Source of the DNA: Malachius bipustulatus
Lineage: Eukaryota; Arthropoda; Insecta; Coleoptera; Melyridae
Length of the DNA stretch: 64,000 nucleotides
Direction of reading: 5' to 3'
Assembly (NCBI GenBank): GCA_910589415.1
Contig: OU342630.1
Location: 13,425,867 to 13,489,866 of the forward strand
The position numbers and the translations under genes were made by a program. Positions 33,901 through 45,256 of this stretch are shown one piece after another (the first letter of the stretch is position 1; each line of letters begins with the position of its first letter). The notes beneath the pieces were generated by a model, which was not told the DNA's origin, did no database searches, and saw only the letters and a program-made list of their open reading frames with translations.

Positions 33901-36900
33901 GAATTTTACGGAGTGGTACCTATATTTATTCTGTACTTTTGTCGCAAATCTGCATGCCCCGGGGCTATATGTTTTAGCAGCACCTATTATCCTATTGTCC
34001 AGGTGATATAATTATTGTTCCATTTTTTTAAATTTCCTCTCATCAACGTAATAGTAAAGTAAAAAAATGAACAAAAAGTTCATAAACATCTTATCTAAGA
34101 TTTTCCTTCAATAATTGTTGGTGAAAAGAATATAGAACATAAATCCACAAAAATCAGTTCTGGGGGTGCAACGCGTGTCCCCCTCCCTCCTATAAAAAAA
34201 CATCTGTTTGGTGAAAATAGTATTTTTTTGCTAATAACTCATTAACCGTTGGAACTTGGAAATATCAAAAAATACTTATTAGAAAAAGGAAAGCTTGAGT
34301 GATTTCCTAGCAAAATGGTAATTGGAAAGCCACATTTTCTCATGTGTAGTATCCACTTGACAAGGCCATTTTCTTTATAAGTCGTTGGGTAACAACAAAT
34401 ACATTAGATGATAATACGTGCAGCTCTCCGCTATTTACATGTAATAAAAGTGAAGAATGAAAAGGAGCGCCATCTACACGCCTCGATCGCTAACTACACA
34501 AGACACCGGATATGAAAAGCACGGATGTAATATAAATTATATTCACAGACATAATAAAATTATCTAGAGTTTTTGGTGTATCAGGTAATGTTGGGGTTGA
34601 CGCAGAGCTAGGCAGGAGTACTTGAAAGAGTACTCGTAAATAAATTGAAATTCGAGTACGAAACTCAGAAAATGTACTCATAAGTATTTACTCATAAGTA
34701 CTTTGGCACAGACAGGTGTATGGGTACGAGTAATACTCGTGAAAACACGTATATATAATTATTATACAAACATGTCAGTGCGCAGCCTATGACGTCAGGC
34801 TTGTGACACCTACATACAATACAGCAGCAGTAATAATAAGGTGAATTAGTGGTTTATTTCGATGCTTATTGCATTTTTGTTGAAATATTTTTAATTGGTA
34901 CCCGTATGCGTGCCACTGTTTAACCCACCAAGTTTCGTTTGCATAACTCGACTGGTTTCAAAGCAAATAAACAAGTCGTCAGTTTTTAAGTAAACCTATT
35001 GTTGGAGTTGTTGAACTCTTTGGAAGCACGATAATCTAGACTCTGGAATCTTCAAAATACACGGATCTGGCAGTGACAATAGTCTTCTTCCCACCAAAAA
35101 GTGAGCGGGAGTAAGAGGATTTAAATTGTTGGGATCGTGAGAGAGGGGTGACAAAGGTCTGGAATTCATGATGGCCTCAATTTGTATGAGTAACGTATAC
35201 ATCTCTTCAAATGTCAGAGACGAAAAAAAGTCCTCCGAAGTGAGGTGATCCGGGGGGTATGAAGTGCCAATCGACTCCTTCGCCTGTCAGCCTCAACAAT
35301 GCTGTCTTTATTTTTTAATACAAAAACCCTCAGCTTGTCTAACTCGGTTTTTGCTCCCCTAAAATTTGTCCCGTTGTCCGAATACATATTGAAAGGCTTT
35401 CCCCTACGGGCAATAAATCTCTTTAAAGCCAAAATAAACGAATCAGTTGACAAATGTGTAACAAGTTCAATATGAACAGCTTTGGTCACCATACATATAA
35501 ACAAGCAAATATAAGACTTTGAAACCCTACAACCACGCCCCTTCGTATCATTTAAATTCATTGGACCAGCATAGTCCACCCAAGTATTTTGAAAAAGGTA
35601 AGAAGGATTAATTCTGCAAGCTGGCAAATTACCCATTATTGGGGTTATTATTTTTGGCGCAACACGAAAACACCTCACACATTCGTGAACCACTCTTTTT
35701 GTCGTATATCTTCCCGAAATTGCCCAAAATCGCTCTCGCACAGATGCTAATAGGTGTTGCGGACCAGCATGCAACAAACGCAAATGTTCCCTTGTAAATA
35801 TTAATTTCGTTAACCAATTTTTTGCCGGTAACAGAATTGGATGATGTTTATCCATATCAAATTCAGAATTCATCAACCTTCCTCCAACGCGAATCAAAAC
35901 TTTTTCATCTAAGAAAGGGTTCAAATTTCGAATTGACGGAGCCACATTACATTGCTGCAATGTTTTGTTGAAACAGTTCTTTCAGCAAACCATCTCGTTT
36001 GTACATATTTAACCAAAACCATTAAGGAATTATTTAGGTCTTCCGATGACAATAGGCCAATACATCTATCTTGTCTTGGCTTTACGCAATTATTCGCAAC
36101 ACTTAACGTTTTGTAATTAGAATTAGAATAAACTACTAGTCAAAAAGTTTATAAATCATAAGCAAAGTAAACGTCAGATTGACGTTTTGTTCAATTAAAT
36201 TGACATTTCAAATCAACGCTAGTTAGATATCGAGCCGCTTGGGCGACAGTAACTTCCGGTGACAATTTTCAGTGGAAGCTGCACGTATTATTATCTAGTG
36301 TATTTGGTAACAAGCAGGGCCTACTTTTCTTCCTTCTTGGTACAATCTCGTGTTTTTATAGTAAAAAGTGGTACGAGGGACATTAAATTTTCTACTAGCA
36401 GTTTTAATAGCCATCCCATTTTAATAATAATAATAATAATAATAACCTTTATTAGCAATGCTATCTACAATAATACAATACAATTTTATAGCTTCACCTA
36501 TCCCCTACAATACACAGTAACAATTTCACCCTTTTTCCCATTTTTACAATACATTTTTTACAACGACTAAAGCCTCTTTCATAGATTCTTCGGAATACTT
36601 TAAAATTTTAGTCTGCTTTTGATTGTTAATTTTTATTCAATGTCAATAGGTATAAAAAAATATTGTAATTATACACAGATGAATTGGGTTATGGTCTAGT
36701 TGTTCAGTTGTTCATAGTCAAATGTTCAGTTAAGGAAAGGGAAACTTAATATATTACAATTTACCTATACCAAAAGTGTCAGCCACTGAAACTGTGTCAG
36801 TCACTGGTACTTTTACCTTACCAAACAATGAGTACCATACCTACAGGTCTGGAGGAAGGGCCTGGAGTATTCAAGAGCCAGCATTTCAATAAATTAATTT

Positions 36901-39900
36901 TTTATGAAACATTCAGGTTAAACTCTGGGGTCCATGAAATGTTGCTAAGCCACTGAAAATTCTTCTTCTTCATAATCCTAGTGACACAGCTTAATCATTG
37001 TTTTTGTTTCCCTACCTAAAAAAGTGTTGTACCCAGTCCCGTGATAATGTTACAACACATCTACTAATAATAGTAGTTCAGTATGATTCTATCTAGTAAG
37101 AATGTAATTTAGGTAGACTAGATATAAAGAAATTACTGTGCATAACACAGTTTAATTAATTAAAAGTCTAGTAAAATACTGACGTATTGAGATCGGAAAA
37201 TTTTTATGTTTCAGGTCTTCAGCTAGTTAAAATTCGAGCCGAATCGATGCAGCTAGCCTGCGAAGCATATAAGGGCGGAATGGTCACTGTTCTATACAGA
37301 CCTGACAGTAAACTAAACTATGCATGCCTGAAAGCGAAGGAATGGGCGAGAGATAAAGGTGATGAAGTCCCTGAATGCAGAATAGCCAACTACTTGTACC
37401 CTCATTGTAAAGTCGTGGCTGGAAGTGAATCGGTAACATAATAATTTACTTTTAGAAGCTTGTTTTGGAAATAAAACTGTACGTTTGTGTGACGATTGTA
37501 ATGACATTGACATGTTTCATGTATCCCCCTCAGAGGTAGGGGGTCCGGGTCAGGTCAGGTCACAAATTTTGTTTGGAAATTGAGTAATATTCTGATAATT
37601 TTGTAAAAATTCTATAGTATGAAGACCTCGTGATACCCCTATAATTTGAAGTAGGGTATTGTTCTTTTTAGAAGAACGGAAAATTTTTCCACGCAATACA
37701 CCTAACCCAGTATGCTACTATTATTGGCATTGAATTCTATTGGCTTTGCGCATGTGATGTCACATTCGAGGAGGCGTTCTGACATTTTACTCAATAATAC
37801 TTTATTGACACACGTCTTTCATATTATAATAATTATTATAGAACACATTTTTCATGAAACTATTTCCTCTTATTACAATCAGTTTCAATAAAAAATTCTC
37901 AAATCAAAAAAAAAATTTTAATTTGATAAAACTGGATGCGATAAAACTTGAAAACTTGAATTCGAATTACATTCAGTATATGAACAGCCTTCTCAAGTGT
38001 GACATCATACATGCGCAATAGCATACCGGATTAGGTGTATCGTGATTTTTCCATTTCAGTTTTAAATTTTCTGAAACGTCTGACAACAAAGGTGGTGATG
38101 TTGTCAACAGTAATAAAATATAATTAATGTAATTGATATAATAATTTATTATTATTCAATTTGTTTCATATTTTGATTATTTTCTCACATTTCAGTCATA
38201 ATCTTATTTATCTAAAAATAATCAATAATAATTGTAAAAAATACTTTACAGTTAATATCACTGTATTTTTTTTTTTTTTTTTAATTACCTTCCAAAGGTC
38301 TATCTGCCGGTATTTAATTTAGTTTTTTTTTTTGGTAACGAAATGTGTATAAGGCAAATTATAGAGCTCCATAATAAGCAAAGCTCATGATAATTAGCTT
38401 ATTCTACCAACCTCACACATTTCCTTATTATATTGTATGAACCTAAAACTGAAAAAAATCTAAATATTTAATCACTTAATTTAAATTTCAGATTTTTATC
38501 TGAATTACTGTCAAATTAATTCATATTCATTTGTAGAAGACATACCTTATTTTTTGTCTCACTCTTCCATGGCCATCCGCCATTCTATTTGTTGTTGCTG
38601 TTTAAAATTCTTTGAACCACACAACTGCAACTCCTTAACATGTTACAGCTGTTCTTAAATAGTAAGTCAACTTTACAATGGTATACAGGGTTTTACTTAG
38701 AGGTATAATGTACTAAATTTACGGGCGTATGTCTCGTTTTCGAGTTTTTTTTTTATAGGTTTTTTATTAATATCTCAAGCATTCTTTTGCCGATATTGCT
38801 GAAATTCGGCAGTGTTACTTGTAGTAATAAGGAGCTCCTTTAGCCCCAAATAGATTAAAATTATTAAGTACAGTGGCATCCAGAGGGGTACCCTCACTAA
38901 TACTGTTTTGCAAATAAAAATGTACGCCACTGACAACTTTTTTTAAAATTTTGATATTTTTTTCAGATTAAATGACTAACTTGTTAAGGAGTTGAAAAAA
39001 AAAATACTAAATTTATATCACCCAGAATAAAATTTACCACCTTATTTTAAATTTTTCGGGGAAAAACCATAACATATCCTGAAATGTCGGACATCGACAG
39101 CACCACATTGTGGATTAAAGATTCCGATAAAAGACTCCACTTTTGAGAAAAAAATGTCATAACACTGCACTGATGGATACCCTTCATCACGTCTTCAGAC
39201 AGAAAAATAGTGTGTAGGTCTACAATACCCAGATTGATGTTACCATGGAAACATTTGAAATGGCAAGCCCAACAAAGCTTAAAACAATAGTCGTTGCGCG
39301 GTAGATATTCGATAATAGTACATATTCAAAATCTATTTTAGTGGCATTGTTGAGCTCGAATTCAAACAACGATGCCTCATTGAAAAATTTTGTTGAACTC
39401 ATGGAATAGGTAGACTTGGAATGCCTGTAATTCTGTTCCCGATAATAAGAAAAAAAGCAAACACTATCGTAATAGTTATGTCAAATCATGCGCTTTGTTT
39501 TGATTTAAATTTTAGAAAAAGGACACCCTATATCTCGGTAACGAAGCCGAGGAACACATTTTTGTTTTAATTAAGTTTACAGTCTTTCTGAACATCCTCT
39601 ACAACACCCTGTATACCGTGTCCGCCATTTCGGGATCAGCCTGTACATACAGGGTCCTTTTTCAAAAAGGTAAATTGAAATGGCAGTCAAATTTACACAA
39701 CCCCCTCTGGAAAAGCACATGATTTGACATAACTATTAGGATAATATTTGCTTTTTATTATTTTTATTATCGGTAACGAAATTTCAGGCATTCAAAGTCT
39801 ATCTATTCCCTGAGTTCAATAAAAGTTTTCAATGTGGCATTGCTATTCGAATTCGAGGTCAACAATGCAACTAAAATAGATTTTGAATAATATTATCGGA

Positions 39901-42900
39901 AATGTAAGTGTGCAACGATAATTGTTTTAAGCTTTGTTGGACTTGACATTTCATATGTTTTCATGGTAACATATCTATCTGGGTATTGTAGACGTACACA
40001 CTATTTTTCTGTCTGAAGAAGGGTATCCAGTGCAGTGTTGTGACTTTATTTTCCACAAAAGTGGTCATATCTTCTTAAGGGAGCCATACTGGAGAAAAAA
40101 GTAAATAAACTTAGAATCCTTGATCTACAATGAATGCTAAGTTGCTGTCCGCCATTTCGGAATCACCTGTATACAGGGTAAGTCATTGATATGGGAAAGC
40201 TCGATTACACCTATACCATTAAAGATATCGAAATTAACCAAAAAGTGCTGTAAATCGGAGGGTAAAGTGCAGTTTGTAAAATTATTTTCAGATACACAGG
40301 ATGGCCCAATACCGCTGTACGCCATACAACTTTGTTATTTTAAATAGGACACCCTCTATATTATTACATTTGAATATTGTTTGAGAAAAGTCAAAAAGAA
40401 TGGTTTGTGAAGTTGAAGTTTGTAATGAGCGATTTATGAGTTATAAACAAATGAAAATCGCGATTTTCCATTTTCAAAGCAGCTTATATTGAAAACAGCT
40501 CGAGATATGGAAAAACGGTTTACATGTTCCTATCTTAATTTTTCAAGCGGTATCCTATTGGATGGATGAAATTTTTATACAGAGTGGTAAAAAATTGGAT
40601 TATTTTCATCACCCGGTATAAAAATTTCAGCTACATGATAGGATACCAAATTAAAAATTAAGATAGGAACATGTAAACCGTTTTTCCATATCTCGAGCCG
40701 TTTTCAATATAAGCTGCTTTGAAAATGAAAAATCGCGATTTTCATTTGTTTATAACTCATAAATTGCTCATTACAAACTTCAACTTTACAAACCATTCTT
40801 TTTGAATTTTCTCAAACAATATGAAAATGTAATAATATAGAGGGTGTCCTATTTAAAATAACAAAGTTGTATGGCGTACAGCGATATTGGGCCATCCTGT
40901 GTATCTGAAAATAATTTTACAAACTGCACTTTACCCTCCCATTTACAGCACTTTTTGGTTCATTTCGATATCTTTAATGGTATAGGTGTAATCGAGCTTT
41001 CCCATATCAATGACTCACCCTGTATATTCGTTTGAAACATACTGAAGAAGGTTCTTATCAAATAGTAATTCAAAAAAGAAAAACGTATTTAGAATCTAAA
41101 ATAATTATTTATTCTAGGCATTAGATTTCTTAGAGAAGAATTATAAAGAATTTAATCTCAAAAAAGTGAAACGATTGCCTGTTAGTGGAGCATTCCACAG
41201 TGACTTGATGGTGCCTGCGGTAGAAGTTTTTAGAAAAGCATTAAATAAAACCGAAATCAAAGATCCACTGGTGTCTGTCTATTCCAATGTTGATGGAAAG
41301 AAATATCAAAATGCCGAACACATTAGAAAACAACTGCCAAAACAGGTGAGTTCTGCAGCCTATACTAACTTATTTTCTGGTTGCTGTCGATTGTTTATAA
41401 AAAAAGAGATTCTTGTATAAGATTTGTTCTAGATTTTACATGTTTACTGTGGTGTGCACCTAGTTTTTTTTTCTCTACGATAGTGAATACATGATGTTCA
41501 CTTTCATTGTCAAGTAAAGCTTCTTCGTTTAACTGACATAATCTCGATAGTGATTATGCAATGTTTAGCTTACCAGATTTGTAAATAATTTTGAATTTGA
41601 AGGACTGCAGACATAAGACCCATCTTTCTACTCGAGCTGGTGGCTTTGAAGACAATTTAAATATGGCCTCTAGTGGTTTGTGGTCGGTTACCAGTTCAAA
41701 TCCCCCCTGCCAAATAATAATGAAAACGTTCTATCGACCAGACTAACACTAAACTTTCCTTTTCAGTTTGTGAATACCTTTTTTTTTTAGGTTGTAGATA
41801 AGATACGCTTTTACTTGGGAATGAATGTTTTGTTAAGCTTCCAAAGTCCGTTATAAATTTTTCGAGGTATGTAACTAGTCCCAGAAAGTTACAGGTTTCT
41901 TCTTTTGTTTTAGGGGGTCGGAAGCTTAATATATTGCCTCAATTTTTCTCGAACATCATTTGTTTTGTACACTTCTCATACCTTATTCAAACAACTGCCG
42001 TGTCTCTTTCTATTTTGTCTGAAAATGATGTCATCATCAAATGCAATTTAAACAGTTTTCACAAGGGGCATTTCTTCAAAGGCTCTTTAGAAAATTTCGG
42101 GTGCTGAATTGACTCCAAACATAAGTATTTTTTACCGAAACATACCTTGATGGGTTATGAATGTAGTTATGGAACAACTTTCTTCTTCGAGCTCTGGTTG
42201 GTGATAAGCGTTAGCTAAGGCTAATCAGGAAAATAATTTTGTGTTTCTAAGTTTTGTCATGAACAACTTCAATATCCGAAGGGGATAATTCTTTCTTAGA
42301 ACCGCAGTGTTCGCTCTGCACAGGTCTGAAGCAAACACGAAGTCATCGTTTGGTTTGAAAATATCAACTATTGGGAGATCGAGCCACTTGGTTTTGTGAG
42401 TTTTTCTATGACGTCTGTTAGTAGCGCTATCCTTCAATTTTTTTCTACAAGTGTTTTTACTGATATGTGATATGGGAACTCTTCTAACAGATTGTGGGGT
42501 AAGTTTTACTTGAGGATCAATTATTGATTATTTTTACTTTAATATTTGTGATCTTGGGAAAAACTTAATCTCTTCAATGTGATTCACCTTAAGATCTTAT
42601 AAACATTCCTAGGTTTTAACAGTATCCTTTCATTAAATTGACTTCGCCTTGATCCACAACATAGCAGCTTGTGATTATCGCATTTCGTCACTCTAGAGTG
42701 ATCGTTGTCTGTAACCTGTGTGTTACTTATAGTGGTTGGCAGATGCGTACCCTTTTATGTCGATATCCCAAACAGCACCTCTTAGCTTCATCATTTTAAT
42801 CGTCTTATCCTTTGACTACGAGGTCTGGCTATTAAATAACGAGACTGCGCGTGCAGAATGCATCCTAGAGGGGGTGGGGAGGAAAACGAATGCAGCGTTG

Positions 42901-45256
42901 GTTAGCGTGTAGTGTCTGCTTCGTCAGTATGAAAACACGTTTTTGTCGCTGTAGTAGTATTTTTTCTGTAGAAGTTGAAAACGAACGCGGTTTTTCCTCG
43001 TGCCGATAACAATGTGTGACGAAAAACATGAGCAACGAATCAATGTGAAATTTCTCGTTAAACGAAAATAAAACTCCGACTGAATGCTACAAATTGTTGA
43101 AAGAGGCCTACGGTGAAGATTCTCTATCTCGTGCACGTGTTTTCGAATGGCATAAAATGTTTTCTGAAGATGGGGAGAGTATCGAAGATGACCAACGTCC
43201 AGGTCGACCTGTGTCTGTTTCAACTCCGCAAACAGTGACCAAAATCAATGATATTGTGTGCGGAGATCGTCGTATGAGCATTCGGATGATTGCTGAAATT
43301 GTAAACGCCAGACGCTGAGACTCTCGCCATGTTTTGGCAACGCTTCGAGAGCGAGTTCGTAAGAAACGGCTGGAGTTGTGGAAAAGCAAGTCGTGGATCT
43401 TGCACCAAGACAATGCACCTGCCCATGACGCGCTGTCTGTGAAGCGTTATTTAGCTGCTAGAGGCACTCCAGTGCTTGAACACGCGCCGTACTCACCTGA
43501 TTTAGCGCCTTGTGACTTTTTCTTGTTTCTGAAGATCAAGTCTCCCTTAAATGGAACCCGGTTTGAATCGATGGAAGAGGTGAAGCGAAAATCGGCGGAG
43601 CTTCTAAATTCTGTCACAAAAGAAGACTTCCAGCATTGCTGTGACCAATGGAAAAAATGAAAGGAATGGTGTGTGGCGAGGGGAGGGGAGTACCTTGAAG
43701 GGGAGCATTCGATTGTACAATAATTTTTACAATAAACCTCTTTTTCATATCTATCTATTTTTCAGTCTCGTTATTTGATAGCTAGACCTCGTATATCCAC
43801 CCTTGATTCTGAGTCAATTAACAAGATGATGGGAGCTCCTCTTATGCTACAGTTTATTAGATCATCGTCATCTTCACCATTCTCCGAAATCTTGAAACAT
43901 GCAAAATGTCACATCTCCCCTTTTTCTTCTCTTTCCATATGTTCTTCTTCTATAAAATTTCTTTTAGACCCTGTATTTAATTATTATTTGGTTCAAATGA
44001 AGACGTCCTGTTTCCTGTTATAAGTGAGTGACATATCTCCTAAGCTTGGTTTTACAACAAATTGAGAAATGGACCAGATGTCCACATTTACAACGTTGAG
44101 CATTTTTGACAATAATTATTCGTGTCGATAGAATAGGATGATGAGTGAGTGGATTTTCCACATCTCATACCATAACTATTACCTCCTGGTTGTATTTTGT
44201 TAAAATAAATACTACTGAGCCCTGCGGTATTTGTTGAGTTGAGAACCCTTGACTAACTATCAATCTGCCGTGAACTTGGCATAAGCAAGAAATTCCTCTA
44301 TTGATGTCTCTTTTTCCAGTAATTTCTTTTTCAAGGCTAAGGGTGTCCAAGAATCGATTATCTTGTTCTTAATATGTAATTCCATTACTTCCTGTACCAA
44401 AAGCACTGTGAAAGTCTCCTATCTCATTCCTAATTATTATTAGCCACAATAATAATTATTGCTATCACCTGATCTTGTCATGGGTCGCTCCTTGCTCATC
44501 ATATCGCTTCATATCGCATTATATCACAGTTGCTAGTTATATGCAGACGATATCTAGTACGATTTCGAATAAGGCCACCAGTCGAAGGTACAAGAGAGGG
44601 ACTCAGATATCTCTTTGCCAAGATGATTCATGGTTTGCTGCAAATGGATTAAAGTTGAATACTAATAAGACAAAGTACCTTACTTCCAATATGCATCAGA
44701 AAGAAAAATATGTTTGGCTCTAGTCTTGTTCCAAACAGTTTTAACAGCATATATAATGAACACTTTCATAGTGTTGTCAACTGTAAAATTTTGATTTGGG
44801 GCACATCAATGAAGATTCGTGTTGCCATGACTCTATAGTCACAACTTATAAATTTTTGTTAAGGTCAAAGAAACAGGCAACCACCCGAGAATATCAAAAT
44901 TATTGTTCAAAGATTGCACAGGCTGCCAACTTGACAGCTGTTTGACAGGTCCATCTTAATAAAAAATGGACTTCAGGTGTATGAATGACACCTGGGATGC
45001 ATTGTATTTAGAAAAAAAAACAAATGCAGTTTCATGTGATTAATTGTTTCACAGATTATCTACAAATTCTGTTTTTTGTTTTAATTAGATTGTAAAGCCA
45101 GTAAAATGGGAGCAGCTTCTTCATATTGTATACGAAAGAGATCCCAATGAATATTTTCCAAGGACATTTGAGTGTGGACCAGGAACTTCACTAAAAACAA
45201 TTCTCAAACAAGTCAATGCCAAAGCATGGAATCAGTGTTTTTCTATAGAAGCCTAA
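30281..45256 (+). CDS. Mcat: Mitochondrial malonyl-CoA:ACP transacylase, four exons
   Basis: The exons are 30281..30974, 37215..37432, 41118..41345 and 45089..45256. All junctions are GT-AG and keep frame (split Gly codon at the first, phase 0 at the others), giving 435 codons. The enzyme moves malonate from CoA to the acyl carrier protein of mitochondrial type II fatty acid synthesis, which also feeds lipoate formation. Visible sites: PGQGNQ at residues 129-134, nucleophile Ser214 in GFSLGE, Arg239 for the malonyl carboxylate, and catalytic His331 in SGAFHS. The first 60 residues are basic and fit a mitochondrial targeting signal. Met1 or Met18 could be the start. Length suits the family plus a long leader. 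The introns (6.2, 3.7 and 3.7 kb) are packed with mobile elements. A polyadenylation signal AATAAA lies at 45276..45281. Confidence 0.95.
30975..31819 (+). other. Start of transacylase intron 1
   Basis: Intron sequence with no recognisable feature before the transposase relic at 31820. Confidence 0.4.
31820..32701 (+). pseudogene. IS630/Tc1-like DD34E transposase, decayed
   Basis: Lies in intron 1 of the transacylase gene, same strand. Broken frames give an HTH part (GYRSLKFSLVQKEQICDWVE, then LSTIDRALKTF), then LFFIDEYGIQVNS with the first catalytic Asp, RGRNYSVAAAMNLESLYLFQ, IMDNVRIHRNED with the second Asp, and LNPIEELFNQWKQIIKR with the Glu. Counting residues gives 34 between the second Asp and the Glu. 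One frame change near 32500 and several earlier stops break it. No terminal inverted repeats were found around it. It is an inactive relic of the IS630/Tc1 superfamily. Confidence 0.75.
32840..33000. repeat. Short irregular repeats of a TTGACAAAAGAGGAA type
   Basis: The motif TTTGACA followed by AAAGAGGAA-like text recurs five or six times with changes over about 150 bases. No coding sense. It may be subterminal sequence of the transposon upstream. Confidence 0.5.
33001..34603. other. Intron 1, no recognised feature
   Basis: Anonymous intronic DNA, AT-rich; no frame with domain content and no clear repeat boundary. Confidence 0.35.
34604..34760. mobile_element. Possible hAT-type element end with AGTACTC repeats
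   Basis: Begins CAGAGCTAGGCAGGAGTACT and carries AGTACTC or its complement at least six times in 140 bases. Ends starting CAGAG with subterminal AGTACTY repeats are common in hAT elements. The matching right end and an 8-bp duplication were not found, so this is tentative. Confidence 0.45.
34761..34989. other. Intron 1, nothing recognised
   Basis: Short anonymous stretch between the hAT-like end and the BEL fragment. Confidence 0.3.
34990..35960 (-). pseudogene. BEL/Pao integrase fragment with internal deletion
   Basis: On the - strand, frame 35960..35214 holds an LLPAKNWLTKLIFTREH stretch, the zinc-binding CVRCFRVAP region, WVDYAGPM with the first catalytic Asp, and MYSDNGTNFRGAK with the second. 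The reading then jumps, after HFGGLF, straight to LTFEEMYTLLIQIEAIMNSR (frame 35202..34996) and PLTPAHFLVGRR. The usual 20 or so residues carrying the catalytic Glu are gone. These are hallmarks of BEL/Pao integrase. Protease, RT and LTRs are absent. It lies antisense in intron 1 of the transacylase gene. Confidence 0.85.
35961..36420. other. Intron 1, nothing recognised
   Basis: No supported feature; may include BEL-derived sequence too decayed to read. Confidence 0.3.
36421..36560 (-). repeat. Truncated LINE 3' tail, (TAA)n end
   Basis: TTAATAATAA-type run at 36421..36444 followed by CCTTTATTAGCAATGC, the complement of a LINE 3' end. Inserted antisense in intron 1. Confidence 0.65.
36561..37214. 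other. End of transacylase intron 1
   Basis: No feature except the acceptor TTTTATGTTTCAG at 37202..37214 before exon 2. Confidence 0.45.
37215..37432 (+). CDS. Mcat: Transacylase exon 2
   Basis: Completes Gly232 and encodes residues up to 304, including Arg239 in KIRAESMQ, the ligand of the malonyl carboxylate in this family. It ends at the Ser codon TCG before GTAACA. Confidence 0.93.
37433..37674. other. Intron 2, nothing recognised
   Basis: Contains a GGTCAGGTCAGGTCAC tandem at 37547..37562 and no other feature. Confidence 0.35.
37675..38060. mobile_element. Foldback element in transacylase intron 2
   Basis: AATACACCTAACCCAGTATG pairs with CATACCGGATTAGGTGTAT, and GCGCATGTGATGTCACA pairs with TGTGACATCATACATGCGC. 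Arms of about 100 bp flank an AT-rich centre. Target duplication was not resolved. Confidence 0.7.
38061..39071. other. Intron 2, AT-rich, no gene
   Basis: Contains poly-T runs (38263..38282 region) and a stretch near 38870 resembling the dispersed repeat at 4970..5310 (GTGGC... motif). No coding sense. Confidence 0.35.
39072..40173. mobile_element. 1.1 kb foldback element in intron 2
   Basis: Arms pair over several blocks: AATACCCAGATTGATGTTAC with GTAACATATCTATCTGGGTATT, CATGCGCTTTG with a reverse copy near 39712, and GAAAAAGGACACCCT with AGGGTCCTTTTTC. The right end reads TACAGGTGATTCCGAAATGG on the - strand. The left end has decayed. The centre holds a further end-like CCTGTACATACAGGG. 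No coding frame. Confidence 0.7.
40172..41024. mobile_element. Foldback element with nested ends, intron 2
   Basis: Outer ends TACAGGGTAAGTCATTGATA and its complement, and an inner pair GATACACAGGATGGCCCAAT and its complement. Arms of about 400 bp pair nearly throughout. Its core parallels that of 14115..14995 (GAGTTATAAACAA, ATGATAGGATA and a CATCACCCGGTATAAA centre). TA lies on both flanks. It ends only 93 bp before exon 3. Confidence 0.88.
41118..41345 (+). CDS. Mcat: Transacylase exon 3
   Basis: Encodes residues 305-380, including LPVSGAFHSDLM with catalytic His331. The acceptor is TTATTCTAG and the donor CAG before GTGAGT. Phase 0 at both ends. Confidence 0.93.
41555..42440 (-). pseudogene. 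Gypsy RT and RNase H fragment in intron 3
   Basis: Reading down the - strand: DLCRANTAVLRKNYPLRILK and a NTKLFS end (frame 42437..42225), then ALANAYHQPELEEESCSITT, FITHQGMF, LMFGVNSAPEIF near 42100, a broken DDDIIF motif, and far downstream FELVTDHKPLEAIF near 41670 with RVERWVLCLQSFKFKIIYKS. These are RT and RNase H of a Ty3/gypsy element different from that at 20393..24780. Stops and shifts abound, and no LTR, gag or integrase remains. Confidence 0.75.
42817..43793 (+). mobile_element. Mariner element with internal deletion
   Basis: Ends are TACGAGGTCTGGCTATTAAA and its reverse complement copy AGCTAGACCTCGTA, flanked by TA. Inside on the + strand, 43094..43318 gives the HTH region (ARVFEWHKMFSEDGESIEDD, RPGRPVSVSTP). 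After a gap, 43334..43660 gives WILHQDNAPAHDALSVKRYL and HAPYSPDLAPCDFFLFLKI, the second and third catalytic Asp of a DD34D mariner. The central part with the first Asp is deleted, so at 977 bp it is shorter than a full mariner of about 1.3 kb and cannot encode an active transposase. Confidence 0.88.
43794..44474. other. Intron 3, nothing recognised
   Basis: No supported feature; short frames have no domain content. Confidence 0.3.
44475..44900 (+). pseudogene. LINE RT scrap in intron 3
   Basis: One frame has a YADDI box (TATGCAGACGATATC near 44538) and another, DDSWFAANGLKLNTNKTKYL, the palm-to-thumb stretch that follows it in jockey-type RTs. About 130 codons are recognisable, with shifts. 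Confidence 0.6.
45089..45256 (+). CDS. Mcat: Transacylase exon 4, with stop
   Basis: Encodes residues 381-435 (KPVKWEQLLHIVYERDP, then FECGPGTSLKTILK), the usual C-terminal end of the family, and TAA at 45254..45256. The acceptor is TTTTAATTAG. Confidence 0.92.
   Translation: MVKPVKWEQLLHIVYERDPNEYFPRTFECGPGTSLKTILKQVNAKAWNQCFSIEA

Noticed and set aside
43108..43426. - strand frames over the mariner
   Set aside because: Shadows of the mariner transposase on the other strand.
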